Origin: Amycolatopsis sp. QT-25
Lineage (GTDB): Bacteria > Actinomycetota > Actinomycetes > Mycobacteriales > Pseudonocardiaceae
Assembly: GCF_029369745.1 (NCBI RefSeq)
Contig: NZ_CP120210.1
Location: 4,526,001 to 4,590,000, forward strand
DNA: 64,000 nt
Reading direction: 5' to 3'
The notes under the pieces: model-generated
What the model saw: the letters and a program-made list of their open reading frames with translations, nothing else
The model's database searches: none
What the model was told of the DNA's origin: nothing
Position numbers and translations under genes: made by a program
In this document: positions 24,697 through 31,963 of the stretch, in pieces
Layout of the letters: the number at the start of each line of letters is the position of its first letter
How positions within the stretch are numbered: position 1 is the first letter of the stretch

Positions 24697-26316
24697 ATGT
24701 CAGACGCTTTCGTCGTCGTGTCCGCTCTCTCCTTCGCCTGGCCGGATGACACTCCGGTCTTCGACGACCTGTCGTTCACCGTGCCCGGTGGCCGCACCGG
24801 GCTGGTCGCACCCAACGGGGCGGGCAAGAGCACGCTGCTCAAGCTCATCGCCGGTGAGCTGCGGCCGGTCTCCGGGACCGTCTCCACGCAAGGGATCCTC
24901 GGTTATCTGCCACAGTCGCTGCCGCTCACCGCCGAACTGGACGTGGCCGAGGTGCTCGGGATCGCTCCGCAACTCGCCGCCCTCAGCGCCATCGAGTCCG
25001 GCGACGCGAGCGAAGAGCACTTCACCACCATCGGCAACGACTGGGACATCGAAGAGCGCACCCGCGCCCAACTCGACCGGCTCGGCCTCGACGGTCTCGC
25101 ACTGGACCGGAGCCTGCGCACGTTGAGCGGTGGGCAGATCATCTCCCTCGGCCTGGCCGCGCAGCTGCTGAAACGGCCCGACATCCTGCTGCTGGACGAA
25201 CCGACCAACAACCTCGACCTCGACGCCCGCCGCAAGCTCTACGGGGTGCTCGAAGATTGGCCGGGCTGCCTGCTGCTGGTGAGCCACGACCGGGAACTGC
25301 TCGACCGGATGGACCGTATCGCCGAACTCGACCGCGGCGATCTCCGTTACCACGGCGGGAACTTCACCCAGTACGAAGCGGCGGTCAAGGCCGAGCAGGA
25401 GGTCGCCGAGCGCAACGTCCGCAGTGCCGAGCAAGAGGTCAAACGCGAGAAACGGGAAATGCAGCAAGCCCGCGAACGCGCCTCGCGACGCGCGGGCAAC
25501 GCGGCGCGCAACCTCGGCAACGCGGGCCTGCCGAGAATTTTCGCCGGCACGATGAAACGCGACGCCCAGGAGTCCGCCGGAAAGGCGAACGAGACGCACG
25601 CCGCCAGGGTCAACGACGCGAAGAACCGGCTCGACGAGGCCGAACGCTCCCTTCGCGACGATCAGAAGATCGCGCTCATCCTGCCGGGTACCCACGTTCC
25701 GGCCGGTCGCACGATGTTCCACGGCGAGCGCATCCAAGTACGCTACGGCGGCCGGAACGTCTTCGCGGGCGACGGGGTCGACCTGACGATCCGCGGCCCC
25801 GAACGGATCGCGCTGACCGGCGGAAACGGCACCGGCAAGTCGACGCTCCTGCGGGTCCTCAACGGAGACCTCGCACCCGACGGCGGCGTGGTGAAACGAG
25901 CAGAGGGCCGGATCGCGTATCTCTCCCAGCGGCTGGACCTCCTGGACCTCGACCGGACCATCGCCGAGAACTTCGAGACCTTCGCCCCCGGCCTCCCCGA
26001 GTCGCAACGGATGACCCTGCTCGCCCGCTTCCTCTTCCGAGGCGCGCGGAGCCGGCTGCCCGTCGACGTGCTCTCCGGAGGCGAACGCCTGCGAGCCACC
26101 CTGGCCTGCGTGCTGTTCGCCGAACCCGCGCCTCAGCTGCTCCTGCTGGACGAGCCGACGAACAACCTCGACCTCGTCAGCGTCGGGCAACTGGAGAGCG
26201 CGCTGGGTGCGTATCAAGGGGCATTCGTGGTCGTGAGCCACGATGAGCGGTTCCTGACCGGGATCAAGGTGGACCGGCGGGTGCGGTTGACCGACGGGAC
26301 ACTGCTGGAGTCCTGA
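24697..26316 (+). CDS. ABC-F family ATPase (ribosomal antibiotic-resistance type)
   Basis: A 539-residue soluble protein with two ABC domains and no membrane part. Domain 1: APNGAGKST, LSGGQI, LLLDEPTNNLDLDARR; domain 2: TGGNGTGKST, LSGGERLRATLA, LLLLDEPTNNLDLVS. Between them is a charged interdomain linker (KAEQEVAERNVRSAEQEVKREKREMQQARERASRRAGN), the P-site tRNA interaction motif that enters the ribosome to displace drugs in resistance ABC-Fs. The ATG at 24697 was chosen because it begins the conserved domain; GAGG lies 9 bases before. The leader peptide and attenuator imply induction by ribosome-targeting antibiotics. Confidence 0.9.
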   Translation: MSDAFVVVSALSFAWPDDTPVFDDLSFTVPGGRTGLVAPNGAGKSTLLKLIAGELRPVSGTVSTQGILGYLPQSLPLTAELDVAEVLGIAPQLAALSAIESGDASEEHFTTIGNDWDIEERTRAQLDRLGLDGLALDRSLRTLSGGQIISLGLAAQLLKRPDILLLDEPTNNLDLDARRKLYGVLEDWPGCLLLVSHDRELLDRMDRIAELDRGDLRYHGGNFTQYEAAVKAEQEVAERNVRSAEQEVKREKREMQQARERASRRAGNAARNLGNAGLPRIFAGTMKRDAQESAGKANETHAARVNDAKNRLDEAERSLRDDQKIALILPGTHVPAGRTMFHGERIQVRYGGRNVFAGDGVDLTIRGPERIALTGGNGTGKSTLLRVLNGDLAPDGGVVKRAEGRIAYLSQRLDLLDLDRTIAENFETFAPGLPESQRMTLLARFLFRGARSRLPVDVLSGGERLRATLACVLFAEPAPQLLLLDEPTNNLDLVSVGQLESALGAYQGAFVVVSHDERFLTGIKVDRRVRLTDGTLLES

Positions 26317-26326
26317 GGTTTCGCGT

Positions 26327-26362
26327 CCGGGTCGTGAGCGGCTTCGGTCACTCACGACCCGG
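26327..26362 (+). terminator. Hairpin terminator after the ABC-F gene
   Basis: A 12-bp stem CCGGGTCGTGAG (26327-26338) / CTCACGACCCGG (26351-26362) without a T-run, the type common in actinobacteria. It shares GTCGTGAG/CTCACGAC with the inverted repeat at 16592-16636. Confidence 0.7.
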
Positions 26363-26525
26363 GGGAACTTCGGCGCCGATGGTTTCATCGAGACCCACCA
26401 AGAAGCGGGCCAGTCCGCCGGCCATCCCCGGATCGACGAGCGCCACCCGCAGTTCTTTGGGAGTGTCAAGCCGGTAAGCGATTTCTCGCGCCGGGATGGC
26501 CGACACCGCTTCGGCGAGTTCGTGT
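26348..26525 (-). pseudogene. C-terminal remnant of an NmrA/SDR-type oxidoreductase
   Basis: Read leftwards, one frame gives ELAEAVSAIPAREIAYR then VALVDPGMAGGLARFLVGLDETIG and a stop near 26348. This resembles the last 60 residues of NmrA-like NAD(P)-binding proteins (the part after the TYAELA motif). Nothing of the Rossmann fold remains upstream, since the VOC gene begins there. The resemblance is from memory and weak in length. Confidence 0.4.
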
Positions 26526-26572
26526 CATCGTCCAGGACATGACGTCCGAGTGCACGAAATCAGGTGTTCGCC

Positions 26573-26962
26573 TCAGCCACGGTCGTGAAGGGTGATCCGG
26601 TAGCCATCGGGGTCGGCGAAGGTGAACGTCCGGCCGAAGGGCCCGTCGATCGGCGCGGAGACGATGGGGTGACCGTCGGCGACGAGCGCGTCGTGAATGG
26701 CCTGAACGTCGGTCGCGTGGAGCCAGATCGCCGCGCCGATACCGGGCTGCGCGACCGAGGCGAGGTCGGTGCCGGGAACGAGGTCGCGGAGCGCGAACGC
26801 GATCGGCTTCGTCTCGAAGACGACGGCGTGCGGAGGTCCGGCCGATGAGCGGACGAGGCCGAGGTACTGCTCGTAGAACGCCTGCGAAGCGGCGAGGTCA
26901 CGCGTTTGCAGCGAGATGAAGTCTGGGCCGGTGGCGGGCAAGGTGATGCTCCTTTGGTTCAT
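26573..26962 (-). CDS. VOC-family (glyoxalase/bleomycin resistance-like) protein
   Basis: A 129-residue single VOC module pair: PDFISLQTRDLAASQAFYEQYLGL, then IAFALRDLVPGTDLA and the C-terminal FGRTFTFADPDGYRITLHD. Metal-ligand positions are partly lost (D in FISLQTRD, H in IWLHATD), so it could bind a drug or small molecule rather than catalyse. The ATG at 26962 lies inside the first operator palindrome; AGAAGG precedes it. The divergent MarR partner gene is broken, so the VOC gene may now be expressed without control. Confidence 0.8.
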   Translation of the reverse strand: MNQRSITLPATGPDFISLQTRDLAASQAFYEQYLGLVRSSAGPPHAVVFETKPIAFALRDLVPGTDLASVAQPGIGAAIWLHATDVQAIHDALVADGHPIVSAPIDGPFGRTFTFADPDGYRITLHDRG

Positions 26963-27006
26963 GTCAGCCTTCTGACATTGGCCACCGTATGTCAGTGTAT
27001 TGACAT
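26961..27006. promoter_or_regulatory. Twin MarR-type operator palindromes
   Basis: Two inverted repeats, ATGTCAG-CCTT-CTGACAT (26961-26978) and ATGTCAG-TGTA-TTGACAT (26989-27006), start 28 bp apart between the VOC gene and the divergent MarR remnant. They cover the VOC start codon and the remnant's ATG. Confidence 0.75.
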
Positions 27007-27320
27007 GCGTCAAGACGAAGTCGGCTTGGACAAGCCGCTCGGCTACCTGCCGAAGGAGAAGTCGAGCGCGCTGCCATGAAGGAGGTGGCGCGGTCGCTCC
27101 GGGTGAGCGTGATGCACTACTCCCACCTCGCACTGTCGGCTCAGCGACCGGGCTTGCCGAGGTTCCGAGCGTCCGTGACGCGGCGGTCGATGAACGCTTT
27201 CGTTTCAGGCCCCGGAAAGGACCATGCGCCCAGGCCTGCGCGGCACACACCGCGCGTCCGACTGCGGCTTGAAAAGGCGACCGTAGCGATTCAGTCCACC
27301 GAGGTCAGAATGCCGACCAG
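27005..27320 (+). pseudogene. Decayed MarR-family regulator
   Basis: The ATG at 27005 opens MRQDEVGLDKPLGYLPKEKSSAL and stops at codon 25. The family then continues in another frame as EVARSLRVSVMHYSHLALSAQRPGL, VTRRSMNAFVSGPGKD and finally LRLEKATVAIQSTE. These correspond in order to the N-terminal helix, the winged helix and the last helix of VOC-linked MarR regulators. At least one frameshift plus missing bases in the recognition helix (the NSELARGAF stretch is degraded) make it non-functional. Confidence 0.7.
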
Positions 27321-27469
27321 TCCAACTGATCCTGTAACGCGAGATTCCCTTTGCAGGTGGGGCAGGACTTGCCTCCGGGCTTGTCGCGTCGAGTAAGCGT
27401 CAGACTCTTCCACAAAAGCCCACCCATCACCCTTCAGTGTTGTTTGCTCGATTTTGATGTCGCTCAAAA

Positions 27470-27485
27470 TTACGAACGCCTGTTC
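27470..27485 (+). promoter_or_regulatory. SOS (LexA) box-like palindrome
   Basis: ACGAACGCCTGTTCGA matches the actinobacterial LexA box TCGAAC-N4-GTTCGA at all but the first position. It ends 24 bp before the start codon of the DUF222-HNH gene. Confidence 0.7.
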
Positions 27486-27509
27486 GATTGTTTTGCGGTA
27501 TTCTTGGGG

Positions 27510-28928
27510 GTGTCCGAGACTTTTCTTCCCGAGTTGCCGCAGGAGTTGTGGCGTGCCGGCAAGCTGGAGCTCGCCCAGGGTGTGCGGCGGTCCTTGCAGG
27601 TGATCAGGATGGCTACCGCCGGGTTGGGGCGGTATCCGGCGGAGATCGAGTCCCGTGGTGTCAAAGACCTGTACGGCTATGGCCGCACGGCGACCTGGTT
27701 CGCCGACCTGGCGGGATTGTCGGTCGGTGAGGCGCGGCCGGTGGTGAACCGGGCGATCGCCCTGAACCCGACCCGCGCCCTGGACGGCACGGAGGTTCCG
27801 GCCGTTGCCCCGGCGACCGCCGCGGTGGCCGCCGAAGGCATGGTCGCGGACGAACGGATCGAGCAGATCCTGGGATTCTTGGCGAAGCTTCCGGCCGGGA
27901 CCTCGATGGAGGATCGGGCCAGTGCGGAGAAGATCCTCGCCGACCTCGCCCGCGACGCCGGACCCCGCCAGTTGGCGGACGCCGAAGCGAACCTCCTCGC
28001 GTGGCTGGACCCCGACGGCGGCGAACCCAAAGACCCCGAACCTGCTCAGCCGCGCCGGGAAATCACCCTGGAGCGTCGCAGGGACGGGATCTGGAAACTG
28101 ACCGGTCTCCTCGACGACGAGACCGGGGCCCGCACCGCCGCCGCCCTGGAGGCCTACGCCCAACCACGCCCGGTGGACGAGTTCGGCCAAGCCGACCTAC
28201 GCATGAAATGCGAACGCCTGGGCGATGCGTGGGCCGACCTCCTGGACCTGGCGATCGCCTGCCCCGACCAACCCGGCACCAACGGCTACCGCACCCTCGT
28301 CCACGTCACCATCGGACTCGACGACCTGAAAACCGGCCTCGGCACCGCCTGCCTCGACTACCTCGGGCAAATGACCGCCCGCGAAGCCCGCCTCACCGCC
28401 TGTGACTGCCTCAGGCTCCCCGTCGCCATGAACGCCGCCGGTGAACCCCTGGACGTCGGGCGGCTCAAAAGGTTCGTCACCCCCGGCCAGCGACGAGCAC
28501 TCAACATCCGCGACGGCGGCTGCGCCTTCCCCGGCCGTCATCGGCGGCCGAAGAACTGCCACGCCCACCACATCCACCACTGGGCAGACGGCGGCCCCAC
28601 CAACCTCCGCAACCTCGTACTACTCTGCGGCTTCCACCACCGGTTGATCCACCACGGCGACTGGCAAGTCCACATGGCCGCCGACGGATCACCGGAATTC
28701 ACCCCACCCCAATACCGAGATCCACTCCGCAAACCCCGCCGCAACACCCTCCACCACGTCCGACCCCGAGGAACCCGCCCGCCACACCCGACGACGGGCC
28801 CCTCGCCATGCCCACAGGTCGAGCGCCCTCTTGACAGCAAATGGGCAGACCATCCCGACCCAAGAGCCGCACCACGGGTTCGCAGCATCGAAGGACTGCC
28901 GTGCCGACTTCGGCTGATCTCGTCGTAA
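27510..28928 (+). CDS. DUF222 / HNH endonuclease-domain protein (13E12 repeat family)
   Basis: A 472-residue protein: an N-terminal DUF222 region (WRAGKLELAQGVRRSLQVIRMATAGLGRYPAEIESRG, GYGRTATWFADLAGLSVGEA) and a C-terminal HNH nuclease motif (CAFPGRHRRPKNCHAHHIHHWADGGPTNLRNLVLLCGFHHRLIH). These multi-copy actinobacterial genes include the mycobacterial 13E12 family; the function is not settled, though DNA damage response and mobility have been proposed. The start is GTG at 27510 right after a G-rich ribosome site. The SOS-like box upstream supports damage control. The C-terminal tail past residue 400 is Pro/Arg-rich and probably disordered. Confidence 0.85.
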   Translation: MSETFLPELPQELWRAGKLELAQGVRRSLQVIRMATAGLGRYPAEIESRGVKDLYGYGRTATWFADLAGLSVGEARPVVNRAIALNPTRALDGTEVPAVAPATAAVAAEGMVADERIEQILGFLAKLPAGTSMEDRASAEKILADLARDAGPRQLADAEANLLAWLDPDGGEPKDPEPAQPRREITLERRRDGIWKLTGLLDDETGARTAAALEAYAQPRPVDEFGQADLRMKCERLGDAWADLLDLAIACPDQPGTNGYRTLVHVTIGLDDLKTGLGTACLDYLGQMTAREARLTACDCLRLPVAMNAAGEPLDVGRLKRFVTPGQRRALNIRDGGCAFPGRHRRPKNCHAHHIHHWADGGPTNLRNLVLLCGFHHRLIHHGDWQVHMAADGSPEFTPPQYRDPLRKPRRNTLHHVRPRGTRPPHPTTGPSPCPQVERPLDSKWADHPDPRAAPRVRSIEGLPCRLRLISS

Positions 28929-29611
28929 GACGACTTCAGGCCTTTGATGCTCGGCTGGCGGCCACGAGCGTGTAAGGGGACTCCTCGTTTCATGCCGTGC
29001 TCTGCACCTACATCGAAGACGGCGACGAGATCGGCGGAATGGCAGCGGCTGCACGGCTGTGCAGCGTGCACGAGAAGCCACATCCATTACCGGCAAAGAA
29101 AAGGTCCCGCTTCCGCTCAGCGAAGGCTGGGGGTACCTGCGAGCAGAAGCGGGAGTTCGTGGCCGGTACGGTGGGCCGCCTCTCGGCGAAAAGCACGACA
29201 CAGCTCCGGCCGAACCGGTATTCCATGAAGGCGAAAGGTGAGGCCCGGGGGCACCATCCGTACCGACACCCTTTACAACGCACCACCATCCCAAATGTTC
29301 CCCCCAACCAAGCCCCACCGATGTGACCCGCATCAACACACCAATGCCGCAAACACCGACAAAACAAAAAAACCCGCCCCCGCTCAGCGAAGGCCTGGGG
29401 GTCGCCTGCGAGCGGAAGCGGGAGCAAAGGCCGGTACGGTGGCCGCCTCTCGGCGAAAAGCACGACACAGCTCCGGCCGAACCGGTATTCCATGAAGGCG
29501 AAAGGTGAGGCCCGGGGGCACCATCCGTACCGACACTCTCTACAACGCCTTGCCCCGCGAAACGTTCCCGCCGGAACAGTGACGCGCGTCAACACACAAA
29601 AGCAGTAACGC
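28929..29611. other. 683-bp region downstream of the HNH gene, tandem repeats, no gene
   Basis: No supported gene. Most of it is the two-copy direct repeat listed separately. A leftward frame (29008-29595) stays open across both repeats only because the 267-bp period is a multiple of three; its composition is not protein-like. Confidence 0.6.
29113..29605. repeat. Two-copy direct repeat with 267-bp period
   Basis: Copy 1 begins CCGCTCAGCGAAGG at 29113 and copy 2 at 29380; matching blocks keep an offset of 267 bp, for example TCTCGGCGAA at 29181 and 29448. The central block from the TCTCGGCGAA stretch to CCGTACCGACAC (about 29175-29275 and 29442-29542) is virtually identical. The ends (CATCAACACACC / CGTCAACACACA) match less well. 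Confidence 0.85.
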
Positions 29612-29956
29612 TCAGCAGGGCGGCGGGACCTGGGCGACGAGTTCCTCGGGAGCGGACAGCCGCCAGGCCTCGTAGACCAACTCGGTCAGCTCGTCGGATT
29701 CGATGCCGTCGAGGTGGACCACGACCCAGCCGAATCCCCCGGCGGTGAACTGCACCTCGAAGACGTCGGGCCGTTCGGCCACGAGGGCTTCCTGTTCCGA
29801 AAGCGTCTGCTTGAGACCGACGGTCTGGGTCCGCGGCCAGTAGTACCCGAACCGCTTCCCGCGCACGCTGAACGACTCCCACTCCCGCGCGTCGGATCGC
29901 TCGACGTCTGCGAGCGCCTCCAGCATCCGGTGGAACTCGTCACTCGGCACACTCAT
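29612..29956 (-). CDS. MmcQ/YjbR-family protein
   Basis: A 114-residue protein of the MmcQ/YjbR double-wing fold: MSVPSDEFHRMLEALADVERSDAREWESFSVRGKRFGYY, then VGLKQTLSEQEALVAERPDVFEVQF and GWVVVHLDGIESDELTELVYEAWRLSAPEELV, which fit the family in length and order. The ATG at 29956 begins the conserved helix; upstream in-frame codons do not look coding. Role unknown; some members are thought to bind DNA. Confidence 0.8.
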   Translation of the reverse strand: MSVPSDEFHRMLEALADVERSDAREWESFSVRGKRFGYYWPRTQTVGLKQTLSEQEALVAERPDVFEVQFTAGGFGWVVVHLDGIESDELTELVYEAWRLSAPEELVAQVPPPC

Positions 29957-30099
29957 CTCGACCCCAAACCCCAGGAACTTCGGCGCGCCCAGTCTAAACA
30001 GGCGAACCGGCCCATCGTCCTCAGCGGACGCGTGGAACGGCGGGCTTCCTGACGGTAGATTCGCTCGCGGGAGATCCACTCGAGCCGGGGAGCGGCGAA

Positions 30100-30729
30100 A
30101 TGGACCGACTGGTCACGGCGGCGGAGCTGTTCGACGCCATCGGTTCCGCCTACGAGGACGTCTTCGGGCGAGCGCCGGCGGTCGACAGGGCGGTGCGGCA
30201 CCTGCTGAAGGCGCTGCCGCCGTCGTCGAGGGTGCTCGACATCGGCAGCGGGACCGGCAAGCCGGTGGCCGAGGACCTGTCCTCGGCCGGACATCGGGTG
30301 ACCGGGCTCGACGTGTCACAGGTGATGATCGCTCTCGCGCGTGAGCAGGTTCCCGCCGCCACCTTCGTCCACGCCGACGTGCGCGAGTGGACTTCACCGC
30401 CCGAGTCGTGGGAGGCGGTCTGCGCCTTCTTCCCGTTCCTGCAGATGCCGCGCGAGGACACCGAAGCCGTACTCGCCGACATCGCTCGCTGGCTGGTGCC
30501 AGGAGGACTTTTCGCGCTGGTCACCGTGCCGCGGGATGCCGAGAACGTGCCCGCGGAGTTCTTCGGCCGCACGTTCCTCGAGACCAGTTTCGCGCCGGAC
30601 GATCTCGTCCGGCGGGTCGAGGCGACCGGGCTGGAGGTCACCGCCACCCATTCGGAGATCTTCACCGCGGACGAACCGGGGACACCGCCGGAGGAACACT
30701 TCCTGATCACTGCTCGCCGTCCGGAGTGA
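30100..30729 (+). CDS. Class I SAM-dependent methyltransferase
   Basis: A 209-residue Rossmann-type methyltransferase: motif I VLDIGSGTGKPV (about 45-56), acidic motif II VTGLDVS, motif III TFVHADVREW and the post-loop FPFLQMPREDTEAVLADIARWLVPGGLFALVTV. Small-molecule methylation is likely, substrate unknown. It is followed after two bases by a decayed glycosyltransferase, so the two may once have formed an operon. Confidence 0.85.
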   Translation: MDRLVTAAELFDAIGSAYEDVFGRAPAVDRAVRHLLKALPPSSRVLDIGSGTGKPVAEDLSSAGHRVTGLDVSQVMIALAREQVPAATFVHADVREWTSPPESWEAVCAFFPFLQMPREDTEAVLADIARWLVPGGLFALVTVPRDAENVPAEFFGRTFLETSFAPDDLVRRVEATGLEVTATHSEIFTADEPGTPPEEHFLITARRPE

Positions 30730-30731
30730 GC

Positions 30732-31275
30732 ATGCCGGTCATCAGCGTGCTCACCCCGGTCCGCCCGCCGAGTCCGCCGTACTTGCCCGAGGCGCACGAA
30801 TCCCTAGCCGCGCAGGAACTCCCGCCGGGCTGGAGCTGGGAACGACTGGTGCAGGAGGACGGCGAGGCCGGTCTGCTCGACGGCGTCCTTCCCGCCGACG
30901 AGCGAGTGCTGCCCGGCTCGGGTCGCCGGGGTCGCGCGGATGATGGCGTTGTCGCGCTCGCGCGGAGAGCTGATCAAGGCGCTCGACGCGGACGACCTGC
31001 CGGGTGCTCGACCACCTCCCGGACGGGACGACGGCGGGCGTCGAGAGCGACCCCGGCGAGGGGCCGATCGAAACGCGGCGCGATCCTCCGGTACCGGCAG
31101 CGCAACGGCTACGTGTCTTCGGTGGTGGCCGGGACGTTGTGCATCCGTCGCGACCTGCTACTGAACCTTGGCGGCTGGACGGCGCTGCTCGCGTCGGAGG
31201 ACACCAGGTCCGCGGCGCACAACGAGGACGGCGAACGGCTCACGCGAAGAAACCTGATCGGGGAACGCGCCGAGG
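30732..31275 (+). pseudogene. Frameshifted family 2 glycosyltransferase
   Basis: Homology runs through all three frames in order: MPVISVLTPVRPPSPPYLPEAHESLAAQELPPGWSWERLVQEDGEAGL, then ARMMALSRSRGELIKALDADD (with the GT-A acidic motif), then VLDHLPDGTTAGVESDPGEGPIE, and finally AILRYRQRNGYV with GTLCIRRDLLLNLGGWTALLASEDT. Each piece matches the order in actinobacterial GT2 proteins, so at least three frameshifts broke the gene. The end abuts the TetR gene on the other strand. Confidence 0.75.
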
Positions 31276-31872
31276 TCATGCCGGCACGTCGACGAGGTCG
31301 AGCAGCGCCTTCGCGCACAGATCCCGCGTCTGGTCCCGGGTCAGCCGCCGGTACTTGAGCCAGTCGAGGCAGACCGCGACGACGAAGGCCAGCCAGCCGC
31401 GGACGAGCACCCTCAGGGTCTCCGGCGGCTCGCCGTCCGGGCACAGGACCTCGAGGATCCGGCGCCCTTGTTCGGCGAAGTTGTTGTCCAGGACCTCACG
31501 GACGCCGTCGACCGCGATGGACGTGCCCGAGTGCAGTGCCCGGTAGCCGTCCTCGTTGGCTTCGACGTAGCGGAGGTACGCGTCGAGCCCGGCCGTCAAC
31601 TGCTCCTCGACCGGCAGCGTCCGGTCGGACTCGGTCATCTCGAGCAGCCGTTCGCCCTCGGCCCGGATGACCTCGGTGACGAAGTCCCGTTTCGTCGGGA
31701 AGTAGTGGTAGAGCAGTCCTCGCGAGACCTCGGCGATGTCCGCGACCTGCTCGATCCACACGTCGTCGTACGGCCGCTCCGCGAACAGGCGGGCGCCGAT
31801 CCGCAACAGCTGTTCCCGCCGCTCGGCGGTGCTCAGCCTGCTGCGGGGCTTTCCGGAAGCACTCGGCGCCAT
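31276..31872 (-). CDS. TetR-family regulator of the P450 gene
   Basis: A 198-residue TetR repressor with STAERREQLLRIGARLFAERPYDDVWIEQVADIAEVSRGLLYHYFPTKRDFVTEVI at the N terminus and an all-helical effector domain. The ATG at 31872 was preferred over an upstream GTG at 31896 that lies within the operator. Divergent from the P450 gene; a 20-bp imperfect palindrome lies between. Confidence 0.88.
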   Translation of the reverse strand: MAPSASGKPRSRLSTAERREQLLRIGARLFAERPYDDVWIEQVADIAEVSRGLLYHYFPTKRDFVTEVIRAEGERLLEMTESDRTLPVEEQLTAGLDAYLRYVEANEDGYRALHSGTSIAVDGVREVLDNNFAEQGRRILEVLCPDGEPPETLRVLVRGWLAFVVAVCLDWLKYRRLTRDQTRDLCAKALLDLVDVPA

Positions 31873-31886
31873 CCGGACATCGTAGC

Positions 31887-31906
31887 TACTTGACACGGGT
31901 TCAGTA
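31887..31906. promoter_or_regulatory. Putative TetR operator with embedded -35
   Basis: TACTTGACACGGGTTCAGTA is symmetric at 7 of 10 half-site positions and includes TTGACA (31890-31895). It lies between the divergent TetR and P450 starts, so the repressor could block both. Confidence 0.55.
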
Positions 31907-31963
31907 CCAGGCCACGCTCACTATTGGATGCCGATTCAACAGCGCTGACCCTGGAGGGGCTCG

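Noticed and set aside
24700..26469. 589-codon minus-strand frame opposite the ABC-F gene
   Set aside because: No homology visible, and the sense strand holds a complete ABC-F protein with all motifs.
29008..29595. 195-codon minus-strand frame spanning the tandem repeat
   Set aside because: It stays open because 267 is divisible by three; the repeated Cys/Arg/Phe-rich text has no ribosome site or known fold.
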